From assembly GCA_036567205.1 (NCBI GenBank), contig DATCVA010000063.1, positions 1 through 9,839 on the forward strand: a stretch of 9,839 bases of DNA, in the 5' to 3' direction. The notes under the pieces are model-generated. The model saw only the letters and a program-made list of their open reading frames with translations. It did not search any database and was not told the DNA's origin. Positions 1-5,776 of this stretch are shown here, one piece after another (the stretch's first letter is position 1; each line of letters opens with the position of its first letter). The position numbers and the translations under genes were made by a program. Source of the stretch: DATCVA01 sp036567205 (GTDB lineage: Bacteria > Pseudomonadota > Gammaproteobacteria > Burkholderiales > Burkholderiaceae_B).

Positions 1-583
1 GAAACGCCGCATCGAGTTCGGCCGCAAGGCGCCCGCCATATTGTTCGGCTGTCTCGCCCGGCACGCGATCGCGATACTCGTAGCACGGCGAAACATGGGT
101 GACGTCGATGAGCAAGGGCTCAAACTGAGCACGGCGCCAGGCGTTTCCGCCCAACGCAAGCGCGCCCAAAGTGTTGCCATGATAACTTTGACGGCGAGCC
201 ACCATATAGCGCCGTTGCGGCTCGCCCTTTTCCACAAAATATTGACGGGCCATTTTGATAGCGGCCTCGATCGCTTCGGATCCGCCAGAAACCAGATAGG
301 CGTGACTGGTTCCTCCGGGCGCGTCGCTGACAAGACGATCAGCAAGGCGCTCGGCCACTTCAGTCGTAAAAAACCCGGTGTGCGCATAGGCCAGCGTATC
401 AATTTGTTCGTGCATGGCAGCGCGTATATCGGGATGATTATGCCCCAGGCACGACACCGCCGCGCCGCCCGAGCCATCGAGCCAGGAATTCCCGTTTTCG
501 TCATAAAGCCAGGCCCCATCGCCTCGTGTTGCGACCGGGGGTGTTTGGCGCAGCGAACGGTGCAAAATATGTGTAGAACTCAT
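1..583 (-). CDS. Class III PLP-dependent aminotransferase, N-terminal part (cut by window edge)
   Basis: My translation of the minus strand from the ATG at 583-581 gives 194 open residues running off the left edge. The protein begins MSSTHILHRSLRQTPP and carries the hallmarks of fold-type I class III aminotransferases (the aspartate aminotransferase family that includes BioA- and omega-aminotransferase-like enzymes). These are a substrate-loop region with SWLDGSGGAAVSCLGHNHP (about residues 33-51), the cofactor-phosphate segment SGGSEAIEAAIKMAR (about 99-113) and SYHGNTLGALA (about 133-143). Full-length members have about 430-460 residues, so the catalytic lysine lies outside the window and cannot be checked. 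The enzyme would transfer an amino group from an amine or amino acid to a keto acid in the cytoplasm. The start is supported by matching the usual N-terminus; the ribosome-binding site is weak (TGGAAT about 11 nt upstream). It is divergent from an amino-acid permease, suggesting joint use of one amino compound. The exact substrate is unknown. Confidence 0.9.
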   Translation of the reverse strand, partial: MSSTHILHRSLRQTPPVATRGDGAWLYDENGNSWLDGSGGAAVSCLGHNHPDIRAAMHEQIDTLAYAHTGFFTTEVAERLADRLVSDAPGGTSHAYLVSGGSEAIEAAIKMARQYFVEKGEPQRRYMVARRQSYHGNTLGALALGGNAWRRAQFEPLLIDVTHVSPCYEYRDRVPGETAEQYGGRLAAELDAAF

Positions 584-719
584 AAAACAATATTCCAGTG
601 CTAGTGACACAAGCGTAATAACTGAGTGGGCGTAAGACTTATCAGGCAACAGCTCGCCTCCGGATATGCTACATGGCCCAAACGTTCCGGGACGAATATT
701 TATCTCAGGGATTGCCCTA

Positions 720-761
720 GTGTGCTGTCTGGGTAATAAATAAACTAGCCAGGCAGCACAC
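720..761. repeat. 13-bp inverted repeat with 16-bp A/T-rich spacer; candidate operator
   Basis: The left arm GTGTGCTGTCTGG (720-732) and right arm CCAGGCAGCACAC (749-761) are complementary at 12 of 13 positions; the single mismatch would be a G-U wobble in RNA. The spacer GTAATAAATAAACTAG is almost all A/T. No T-tract follows on either strand, so it does not look like an intrinsic terminator. Its place between divergently transcribed genes suits a regulator-binding site, but no regulator gene lies next to it and I cannot name one. A structured leader RNA for the permease is an alternative. Confidence 0.5.
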
Positions 762-981
762 CGGGAACTTCAAAATACGTTTAAAAATGTGGGCTAAGCT
801 GAAGCAGATACTCTTTAGACATTTTGATACTTTATCGCCCTTCTCTTGCCATTCAGCCTTCTGTACACTTAACCGGTCCGGGTTCCCCGACACCGGCCCG
901 GACAGCTATCGCACATTCGCGCGCCCCTCGTAATTTTCATCGTCTAAAGCACAACCCGGTGTTCAGCCGCGTCACTCATTC

Positions 982-995
982 AGGAAGCCCTTCCT
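982..995 (+). promoter_or_regulatory. Permease ribosome-binding site inside a small hairpin
   Basis: AGGAA (982-986) is the only Shine-Dalgarno-like sequence before the permease ATG at 997. It is perfectly complementary to TTCCT (991-995), separated by GCCC. In mRNA the site would fold into a 5-bp hairpin ending one base before the start codon, which could dampen translation. The stem is short, so the effect may be modest. Confidence 0.45.
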
Positions 996-996
996 C

Positions 997-2382
997 ATGC
1001 GTAACGTTGAACCTTTACCGGATGCCCCCGCCAGCCTCGCGCGCCACGTCCCCCCAAATGATCCCGCGCCCAGGCGCGTCCTCAAAACCATTGATGTTAT
1101 TGCCATCATCGTCGGCATTGTGATCGGTGCGGGAATATTCAGCGCACCGGCACTGGTTGCCAGCAATGCCGGCAGCGCCGCTCAAATGTTGTCAGCGTGG
1201 CTGATTGGCGGCTTTATTGCCCTGGCCGGCACCCTGTGCTATGCGGAACTCACCACAACGTATCCTAGCGCCGGCGGCGAATACTACTACTTGCGTCTGG
1301 CCTTTGGTGAAAGACTCGCGTTTCTGTTCGCGTGGGCAAGATTGACTGTAATTCCCACTGGTTCGATTGCTATACTCGGGTATATATTTGGGGACTATGC
1401 CTCTCAGATATGGAAACTCGGCAGCTTCTCCTCGGCGCTCTATGCCGCCCTTATGGTGCTTGCGCTAACCACGCTGAATGTCCTGGGCCTCAAGGCAGGT
1501 AAAACCACCCAAAATCTGCTCACCCTTCTGGAAGTCGGCGGTATCCTGCTGATCATTGCCGTAGGCTTCTGGGCTGCCCCAACTACAAGCTCTCTGCCCA
1601 TTTTCACGTCGCCGTCTTCGACATCGAACTGGGGATTGATACTGATCTTTGTAATGTTGACCTACGGAGGCTGGAATGAAGCGGCATACATATCAGCCGA
1701 AGTACTGGGGCCCAATCGCAGCTTGCCACGTGCGCTAATCTGGAGTCTGGCGCTTATAACTGTGTTGTACATGCTCGTTAACATGGCTTATCTAAACGTA
1801 CTGAGTTTAACGGACATGGCCAGTTCAACCGCCGTGGCTGCCGACATGATGCGTCGCGTACTGGGTGAGTCCGGCGCACAATTGATAGCCACACTCATTG
1901 CCATATCGGCCCTTACCTCGGCCAATGCCACCATCCTTACGGCTGCCCGCACAAACTATGCATTTGGCCGGGACACACCAATGTTTTCGGCGCTGGGACG
2001 CTGGCACCCTACTCGCAACGCCCCCACGACTGCATTATGGGTACAAGCAGGCATTGCCTTGATCCTGGTCCTTATCGGCGCACTGACCCGTAGTGGTTTT
2101 GCCACAATGGTTGAATACACAGCCCCGGTTTTCTGGTTCTTCTTCCTGATGACAGGCATAGCGCTCTTCGTATTACGCAAAAAATACCCACAAACCCTGC
2201 GGCCATTTAAAGTCCCGCTCTACCCGCTAACCCCGTTGCTGTTTTGTGCAACCAGCGGCTATCTGTTGTATGCAAGCGTCCGGCACACAGGAGTTGGCGC
2301 ACTTGTCGGCGTATTTGTCGTTGCCCTGGGCGTTCTTCTGTTGCTGGTTCGCCGTCCGGCCCGCACAATCCCTGCGTCTTGA
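997..2382 (+). CDS. APC-superfamily amino-acid permease
   Basis: A 461-residue, very hydrophobic protein with about twelve predicted membrane segments and a cytoplasmic N-terminal tail of about 30 residues rich in proline and arginine. The APC signature is clear in the first membrane helix: VGIVIGAGIFSAPALV at about 39-54, where the unwound G-x-G-I-F element binds the substrate's carboxyl and amino groups in this family. YPSAGGEYYYLRLAFG (about 91-106) matches the conserved loop after helix 2. The family moves amino acids or polyamines across the inner membrane by proton symport or exchange. The substrate cannot be read from the sequence. The length is normal for the family. The start is the ATG at 997, 10 nt after AGGAA. 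It is divergent from the aminotransferase and lies 33 bp upstream of the methyltransferase, with which it is probably co-transcribed. Confidence 0.92.
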   Translation: MRNVEPLPDAPASLARHVPPNDPAPRRVLKTIDVIAIIVGIVIGAGIFSAPALVASNAGSAAQMLSAWLIGGFIALAGTLCYAELTTTYPSAGGEYYYLRLAFGERLAFLFAWARLTVIPTGSIAILGYIFGDYASQIWKLGSFSSALYAALMVLALTTLNVLGLKAGKTTQNLLTLLEVGGILLIIAVGFWAAPTTSSLPIFTSPSSTSNWGLILIFVMLTYGGWNEAAYISAEVLGPNRSLPRALIWSLALITVLYMLVNMAYLNVLSLTDMASSTAVAADMMRRVLGESGAQLIATLIAISALTSANATILTAARTNYAFGRDTPMFSALGRWHPTRNAPTTALWVQAGIALILVLIGALTRSGFATMVEYTAPVFWFFFLMTGIALFVLRKKYPQTLRPFKVPLYPLTPLLFCATSGYLLYASVRHTGVGALVGVFVVALGVLLLLVRRPARTIPAS

Positions 2383-2415
2383 GTTCCAGCAGTCTTATCA
2401 AAAAGGAGAAGGAGC

Positions 2416-2979
2416 ATGATGCGACACTTATTACGTTTTATTTTATTGGCCGGTCTTGCATCGCTGGCATCAATGCCTGCGGCGGCTCAAACCACAACGC
2501 CGGAAGCCACCGCGTCGCCTCATCCCGACGTCATCTATGTGCCCACCCCGCAAGTTGTTGTTGATGCAATGCTTAAACTTGCCAGTGTTGGTCCGAACGA
2601 TGTGCTGTACGACCTGGGATCGGGCGATGGACGAATCCCCATTACCGCTGCTCAGCGTTTTGGCACCCGGGGCGTGGGCGTTGACATTGATCCCGAGCGC
2701 ATAGCCGAAGCCAATGCCAACGCAAAAAGCAAGAATGTAACCGACAAGGTCCGGTTTATTCAGGGCGATTTATTTAAGCAGGATCTATCTGACGCCACCG
2801 TCATAAGCTTGTATCTTTTGCCCACCCTGAACCTCAAGCTACGTCCCACACTGCTAAACTTAAAACCCGGCACACGCATCGTATCGCATGCATTCGACAT
2901 GGGAGACTGGCAACCGGAACAACAGCTTACTGTCGATAACAAGAAGATTTTCCTGTGGACGGTGCCAAAGAAAAATTAA
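2416..2979 (+). CDS. Class I SAM-dependent methyltransferase with N-terminal signal peptide
   Basis: A 187-residue protein. The first 24 residues look like a Sec signal peptide: MMRHLLR, a hydrophobic core FILLAGLASLASMP, then an AAAQ-type cleavage region. After a short linker comes a Rossmann methyltransferase domain. DLGSGDGRI (about 67-75) is the SAM-binding motif I, the acidic residues of GVDIDPERI (about 87-95) would contact the ribose, and FIQGDLFKQDLS (about 113-124) covers motif III/IV. The pattern YVPTP before the domain, D-L-G-S-G-D-G-R-I, DLFKQDLS and LKPGTRIVSHAF recalls the FAM173/ATPSCKMT type of lysine methyltransferase; that resemblance is from memory. The start has two AAGGAG copies, the first 7 nt from the ATG at 2416; the ATG at 2419 is an alternative. 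It follows the permease by 33 bp, likely in the same transcript. The target is unknown. Confidence 0.88.
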   Translation: MMRHLLRFILLAGLASLASMPAAAQTTTPEATASPHPDVIYVPTPQVVVDAMLKLASVGPNDVLYDLGSGDGRIPITAAQRFGTRGVGVDIDPERIAEANANAKSKNVTDKVRFIQGDLFKQDLSDATVISLYLLPTLNLKLRPTLLNLKPGTRIVSHAFDMGDWQPEQQLTVDNKKIFLWTVPKKN

Positions 2980-2986
2980 GTATTCG

Positions 2987-3085
2987 CTCCATTTCCAAAT
3001 CAACCGTGACCTTTGTCGGCGCGGCAGCCGTACAAAGGTATTGTCTGCGCCTGCCTTCAGGGTCACCTTTGATTTGGGAATGGAG
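2987..3085 (+). repeat. Nested inverted-repeat element downstream of the methyltransferase gene (element A)
   Basis: Two 25-nt arms (2987-3011 and 3061-3085) are complementary at 22 positions, and one of the three mismatches is a G-U wobble in RNA. Inside them, ACCTTTGTCGGC (3009-3020) pairs with 3027-3039 over 12 bp with one bulged T and a 6-nt loop. The segment CAAAGGT (3033-3039) could instead pair with the second ACCTTTG copy at 3065-3071, so alternative folds exclude each other. No T-tract follows. The element starts 8 nt after the stop codon at 2979 and ends 119 nt before the FMN reductase start. Its role is unknown: 3'-UTR structure, attenuator for the next gene, or intergenic repeat. 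Confidence 0.65.
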
Positions 3086-3204
3086 TCACATCTAAAAGAG
3101 CGCATCCAGAAGTCATTTTAAGCCCGACGCCATGAACGGATTACAATAAGGCAAGCTCGCCTTCAGGGCGACAAGGTTCCGGCAAAAAATGGAGAAATTC
3201 AATC

Positions 3205-3786
3205 ATGTCGCTCAAGTTACACGTCATTATTTGCAGCACTCGTCCCGGCCGCGTCGGCCCATCGGTTGCCCACTGGTTCAGCGATTTTGCCAGCCAACAC
3301 GGCAAATTTGACTGCACTCTTGTAGACCTGGCCGATTTTCACCTGCCGCTTTACGACGAAGCACATCACCCAGTGCAGCGCAACTATGAAAAAGAGCACA
3401 CAAAAAAGTGGAGCTCCAGCGTCGCCGATGCGGATGCCTATGCGTTTGTATTGCCCGAATACAACTACGGTCCGCCCCCTTCTTTTGTTAACGCGCTCAA
3501 TTACGTTTACAAAGAATGGAATTACAAACCCTGCGGATTCGTAAGCTACGGCGGAGTCTCAGGCGGATTGCGCGCTGTTCAGCTAGCCAAGCAACTGGTA
3601 ACCACTTTAAAGATGATGCCCATGGTAGAGGGGGTTGCTATTCCTATGGTTGCCACCCTGCTTGATGAAAACAACATCTTCAAGCCAAACGATCTGATCT
3701 TGAATGCGTCAAACACCATGGCCGACGAGCTTTATCGCTGGGCGCAGGCACTAAAACCCATGCGCCAGCAAAGCAACCAGACATAA
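3205..3786 (+). CDS. NAD(P)H-dependent FMN reductase family flavoprotein
   Basis: A 193-residue flavodoxin-fold protein of the NADPH-dependent FMN reductase family (ArsH/ChrR/SsuE relatives). The FMN phosphate-binding loop is STRPGRVGPSV (residues 11-21) after the first beta strand. PEYNYGPPPSFVNALNY (84-100) is the highly conserved flavin-contacting segment, and SYGGVSGG (114-121) is the second flavin loop. Such enzymes use NAD(P)H to reduce FMN, quinones, azo dyes or metal ions in the cytoplasm. Sequence alone does not tell which. The length is typical (about 180-200). GGAGA lies 9 nt before the ATG. It has its own 225-bp upstream region containing element A, so it may be transcribed separately from the methyltransferase or attenuated by that structure. 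It converges on the manganese exporter and shares its terminator. Confidence 0.9.
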   Translation: MSLKLHVIICSTRPGRVGPSVAHWFSDFASQHGKFDCTLVDLADFHLPLYDEAHHPVQRNYEKEHTKKWSSSVADADAYAFVLPEYNYGPPPSFVNALNYVYKEWNYKPCGFVSYGGVSGGLRAVQLAKQLVTTLKMMPMVEGVAIPMVATLLDENNIFKPNDLILNASNTMADELYRWAQALKPMRQQSNQT

Positions 3787-3794
3787 TATATTTA

Positions 3795-3819
3795 TGCAGC
3801 CCGTTTAAAGCGGGCTGCA
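3795..3819. terminator. Hairpin terminator between convergent genes
   Basis: TGCAGCCCG (3795-3803) and CGGGCTGCA (3811-3819) form a perfect 9-bp G+C-rich stem with a 7-nt loop. It lies 8 nt after the FMN reductase stop and 13 nt before the end of the convergent exporter gene. The flanks lack a true T-tract on either strand, although the minus-strand 3' side is A/T-rich. It could end both transcripts, perhaps inefficiently, or simply protect the 3' ends. Confidence 0.65.
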
Positions 3820-3832
3820 ATCATTCCCAAAC

Positions 3833-4408
3833 CTATAAGAACAGCTGTTCAACCTTAAACAGCGTGAGCAAACCCATGACGGCAAAAATAGCCGCCGCAA
3901 CCGAATGAACCAGCTTCATTGGAATTTTTGACGCGAATTTCTGGCCGACAAAAACAGCTGGCACATCGGCGATCAACATGCCCAAAGTTGTGCCTGCAAC
4001 CACCAATAGCGCCGCCGCATAGTTGGCAGCCAGCGCAATAGTGGCAATCTGTGTTTTGTCGCCCATTTCGGCCAGGAAAAACGTGACAAACGTCGCTCCG
4101 AACACGCCCAAATGCTTGGCCACCTGCGTTTCAGCATCGTCTATCTTGTCGGGAATAAGCGTCCAGATAGCCATGCCAATAAACGACGCCCCAAGTATCC
4201 AGCGCAACGTTTCCGGACTGATTACTGACGTAATCCAGGCCCCCAGCGCCCCCGCTAAACCGTGGTTAATCAGCGTCGCACAGATAATTCCCATAATAAT
4301 GGGTAAAGGCCGTTTAAAGCGTGCTGCAAGAATGAACGCCAGCAATTGCGTTTTGTCGCCTATCTCGGCAAGTGCGACAACACCTGTCGAGATGAATAAA
4401 GCTTCCAT
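3833..4408 (-). CDS. mneA: TMEM165/GDT1 (UPF0016) family manganese exporter, MneA-like
   Basis: A 191-residue membrane protein with about six helices in two homologous halves. Each half carries the family signature E-x-G-D-K-[TS]: EIGDKTQ at 15-21 and EMGDKTQ at 114-120, whose acidic residues form the cation-binding site. The two halves are joined by a hydrophilic segment (about 86-99, DKIDDAETQVAKH). Bacterial two-domain members such as Vibrio cholerae MneA export Mn2+ from the cytoplasm; eukaryotic relatives move Mn2+/Ca2+ into the Golgi. The manganese role is strongly supported here by the yybP-ykoY riboswitch in the leader. The start codon at 4408-4406 follows CTAAGGG by about 12 nt. The gene is monocistronic, with its own leader and a hairpin after its end. 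The symbol is by family analogy. Confidence 0.92.
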   Translation of the reverse strand: MEALFISTGVVALAEIGDKTQLLAFILAARFKRPLPIIMGIICATLINHGLAGALGAWITSVISPETLRWILGASFIGMAIWTLIPDKIDDAETQVAKHLGVFGATFVTFFLAEMGDKTQIATIALAANYAAALLVVAGTTLGMLIADVPAVFVGQKFASKIPMKLVHSVAAAIFAVMGLLTLFKVEQLFL

Positions 4409-4420
4409 TTTGTTGGGATA

Positions 4421-4428
4421 CCCTTAGC
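4421..4428 (-). promoter_or_regulatory. Exporter ribosome-binding site with pairing partner in the riboswitch
   Basis: On the minus strand GCTAAGGG (4428-4421) is the best Shine-Dalgarno sequence for the exporter. Its GCTAAG is exactly complementary to CTTAGC (4496-4491), which overlaps the conserved 3' strand of the aptamer. Directly before it, GCTGGTG and CACCAGC form a 7-bp hairpin. A switch in which unbound RNA hides this site and Mn2+ binding releases it is plausible, as described for E. coli mntP and alx. Confidence 0.5.
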
Positions 4429-4477
4429 TGGTGAATAACAATTGACCATACATACCCACCAGCGTGAGGTACTGTAT

Positions 4478-4588
4478 AGCCAAAAGTCTTGCTAAGCGTT
4501 TATTAAACAAATGCCGCGTGCACCATAGCCAGGCCGGCCAAGTATGTTGATGCAAGCCGCCCCATTGCGAGGCGAAGCTACTCCCTAA
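4478..4588 (-). promoter_or_regulatory. yybP-ykoY manganese riboswitch
   Basis: Read on the minus strand, the exporter's leader contains the hallmarks of the yybP-ykoY (Mn2+) aptamer in order. These are GGGAGTAGC (4585-4577) followed by a CTTCGCCTCGCAATGGGGCG hairpin, then CATCAACATACTTGGCCGGCC in the middle, a GTGCACGCGGCA segment, and finally the closing AGCAAGAC strand (about 4493-4486). The consensus GGGGAGUAG/CAAGACC seems to have AGGGAG/AAGACT here, consistent with a compensatory G-C to A-U change, though I could not align it formally. This riboswitch class commonly sits before Mn2+ exporters and turns them on when Mn2+ is high. It ends about 70 nt before the start codon, leaving room for a translational expression platform. 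Exact boundaries are approximate. Confidence 0.9.
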
Positions 4589-4650
4589 TGACGGCGCAAG
4601 TTTAACCTATCGAGCGTGACTAGTCGAACGGACTGCCGATATGTCCTTAT

Positions 4651-4667
4651 TGGGCTATAAAAGCCCA
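4651..4667 (-). other. Short hairpin downstream of the LysR gene
   Basis: TGGGCT (4651-4656) and AGCCCA (4662-4667) are perfectly complementary around a 5-nt loop, 63 nt past the LysR stop codon on the minus strand. No T-tract follows, so it is at best a weak terminator. It also sits upstream of the exporter's riboswitch, where the exporter's promoter must lie. The rest of 4589-4729 shows nothing clear. Confidence 0.3.
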
Positions 4668-4729
4668 TGAATTTGCCAAGCTTGATCTCGCGCTTGAACA
4701 AGCCCACAAGCCCTTATCAAATGCCAATC

Positions 4730-5641
4730 TCAAACCGGAGCTTGGGCTTGATCAACCAGCCGCTCTCCCAAAAAATCCAGAAAGCACCGAACGGCGGGAA
4801 TCAGTCCGCGCCGGGACGAGAACACCGCATGGACGATACCTGCCTGGGGCCCCCACTCGGGCAAGACGGTAAGCAACTTGCCGGCCGCGATATCGTCGCG
4901 GCACATATAGTCGGGCAAGATCCCCATTCCAATGCCAGCCACTACCGCGAATTTCAACGTAAGCAAATCGTCGGCAAGATAGCACGGACGATGTACTACC
5001 GATTGCTCTGTGCCCCTGGGCCCAAACAAAGACCAGGTAGCCCGGCCATCGGACGACGACATAGCTACTGTATCGAACCTGGCAAGATCGGCAGGCGCTT
5101 GCGGCTGGCCCTGTCTTTGTAGCTGAATCGGGCTGACTACCAATAAGCCTTGAGAAAGCCCCAGGCGCTTCACGACTAAACTTGCGCTGCCAGCCAGCGT
5201 AGAACGAACTCGCAAGGCGACATCAACACCTTCCTCGACGACATCAATCACACGGTTGGTTACTTCCATATCGACATGCACCAACGGATATCTGACGAGG
5301 AACTCCGGCAATATCGGACCAAGCACGGTTTGCGCCAAAGTAACGGGACAGGACACTCGAACCGTGCCACGCGGCTCGCTTTGAACTTGCGCAATGGCCT
5401 CGGCAGCGGCCAGTGCCTCGTCGCACATGGCCGCACAATGGCGATAATACAATTCGCCTGCGCTGGTTAATGACAGCTTGCGTGTTGTGCGCTGTAAAAG
5501 ACGCACCCCCAACTGCGCCTCCAGATTGGCCACCCGGCGCGACAAGCGCGACTTGGGTACGCCCAGCGCCCTGCCCGCTGCTGCAAAGCCCCCGCGATTT
5601 ACCACTTCGGCAAAATACCGCATGTCGTTAAGGTCTTGCAT
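4730..5641 (-). CDS. LysR-family transcriptional regulator
   Basis: A 303-residue protein of normal LTTR length. The N-terminal winged helix-turn-helix is typical: MRYFAEVVNRGGFAAAGRAL (about 7-26) leads into the recognition helix PKSRLSRRVANLEAQLGVRL (about 29-48) and then RTTRKLSLT (51-59). A linker helix (about 60-88) follows, then the effector-binding periplasmic-protein-like domain (about 92-293). It is divergent from the azoreductase gene with a 135-bp shared intergenic region that contains a dyad at 5666-5679. This arrangement usually means the regulator controls the neighbour and itself. Similar LysR proteins beside azoreductases or quinone reductases sense aromatic or electrophilic compounds; the inducer here is unknown. 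No strong ribosome-binding site is seen, but the start matches the family's usual N-terminus. Confidence 0.93.
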   Translation of the reverse strand: MQDLNDMRYFAEVVNRGGFAAAGRALGVPKSRLSRRVANLEAQLGVRLLQRTTRKLSLTSAGELYYRHCAAMCDEALAAAEAIAQVQSEPRGTVRVSCPVTLAQTVLGPILPEFLVRYPLVHVDMEVTNRVIDVVEEGVDVALRVRSTLAGSASLVVKRLGLSQGLLVVSPIQLQRQGQPQAPADLARFDTVAMSSSDGRATWSLFGPRGTEQSVVHRPCYLADDLLTLKFAVVAGIGMGILPDYMCRDDIAAGKLLTVLPEWGPQAGIVHAVFSSRRGLIPAVRCFLDFLGERLVDQAQAPV

Positions 5642-5665
5642 AATCGGCTCGCATTACCATCATAA

Positions 5666-5679
5666 ATAGAACAATCTAT
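5666..5679. promoter_or_regulatory. Candidate LysR-type operator dyad
   Basis: ATAGA (5666-5670) and TCTAT (5675-5679) form a perfect dyad with a 4-bp ACAA spacer. It lies 24 bp upstream of the LysR start and 97 bp before the azoreductase start. This is the position expected for an LTTR recognition site that serves both autorepression and activation of the divergent gene. It does not fit the strict T-N11-A rule, being one base shorter. Confidence 0.45.
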
Positions 5680-5776
5680 CCCAAACCTACAGGCTTATCA
5701 ACAAATACAGCCATCTTTACAATTGCTTCATTGCCATTCATTTTGGCTTCCTATCACTAAATCACTGAAGAAACTT

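Larger units (their letters stand above)
584..996. other. 413-bp intergenic region between divergent aminotransferase and permease
   Basis: No convincing coding sequence is seen on either strand. The region must hold the promoters of both divergent genes, and the stretch from about 700 to 850 is A/T-rich relative to the flanks. I could not pick a clear -35/-10 pair for either gene. The only strong structure is the dyad at 720-761, described separately. A plus-strand reading frame crossing the right part overlaps the permease start and has unbiased, proline- and serine-rich composition, so I do not call it. Confidence 0.6.

Noticed and set aside
41..604. Long plus-strand open frame (187 residues)
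   Set aside because: It is the antisense shadow of the aminotransferase on the minus strand, whose translation carries clear family motifs.
824..1123. Plus-strand 99-residue frame before and across the permease start
   Set aside because: It overlaps the permease in another frame, lacks any recognisable domain and has no ribosome-binding site.
3146..3172. AAGGC/GCCTT and TCGCC/GGCGA small hairpins before the FMN reductase
   Set aside because: The stems are 5 bp and overlap each other; the words shared with elements A and B (GCCTTCAGGG, ATAAGGCAAGC) are short enough to be chance.
5723..5776. Upstream in-frame ATG for the azoreductase
   Set aside because: The 18 added residues precede the canonical first beta strand of the family and no ribosome-binding site supports that start.
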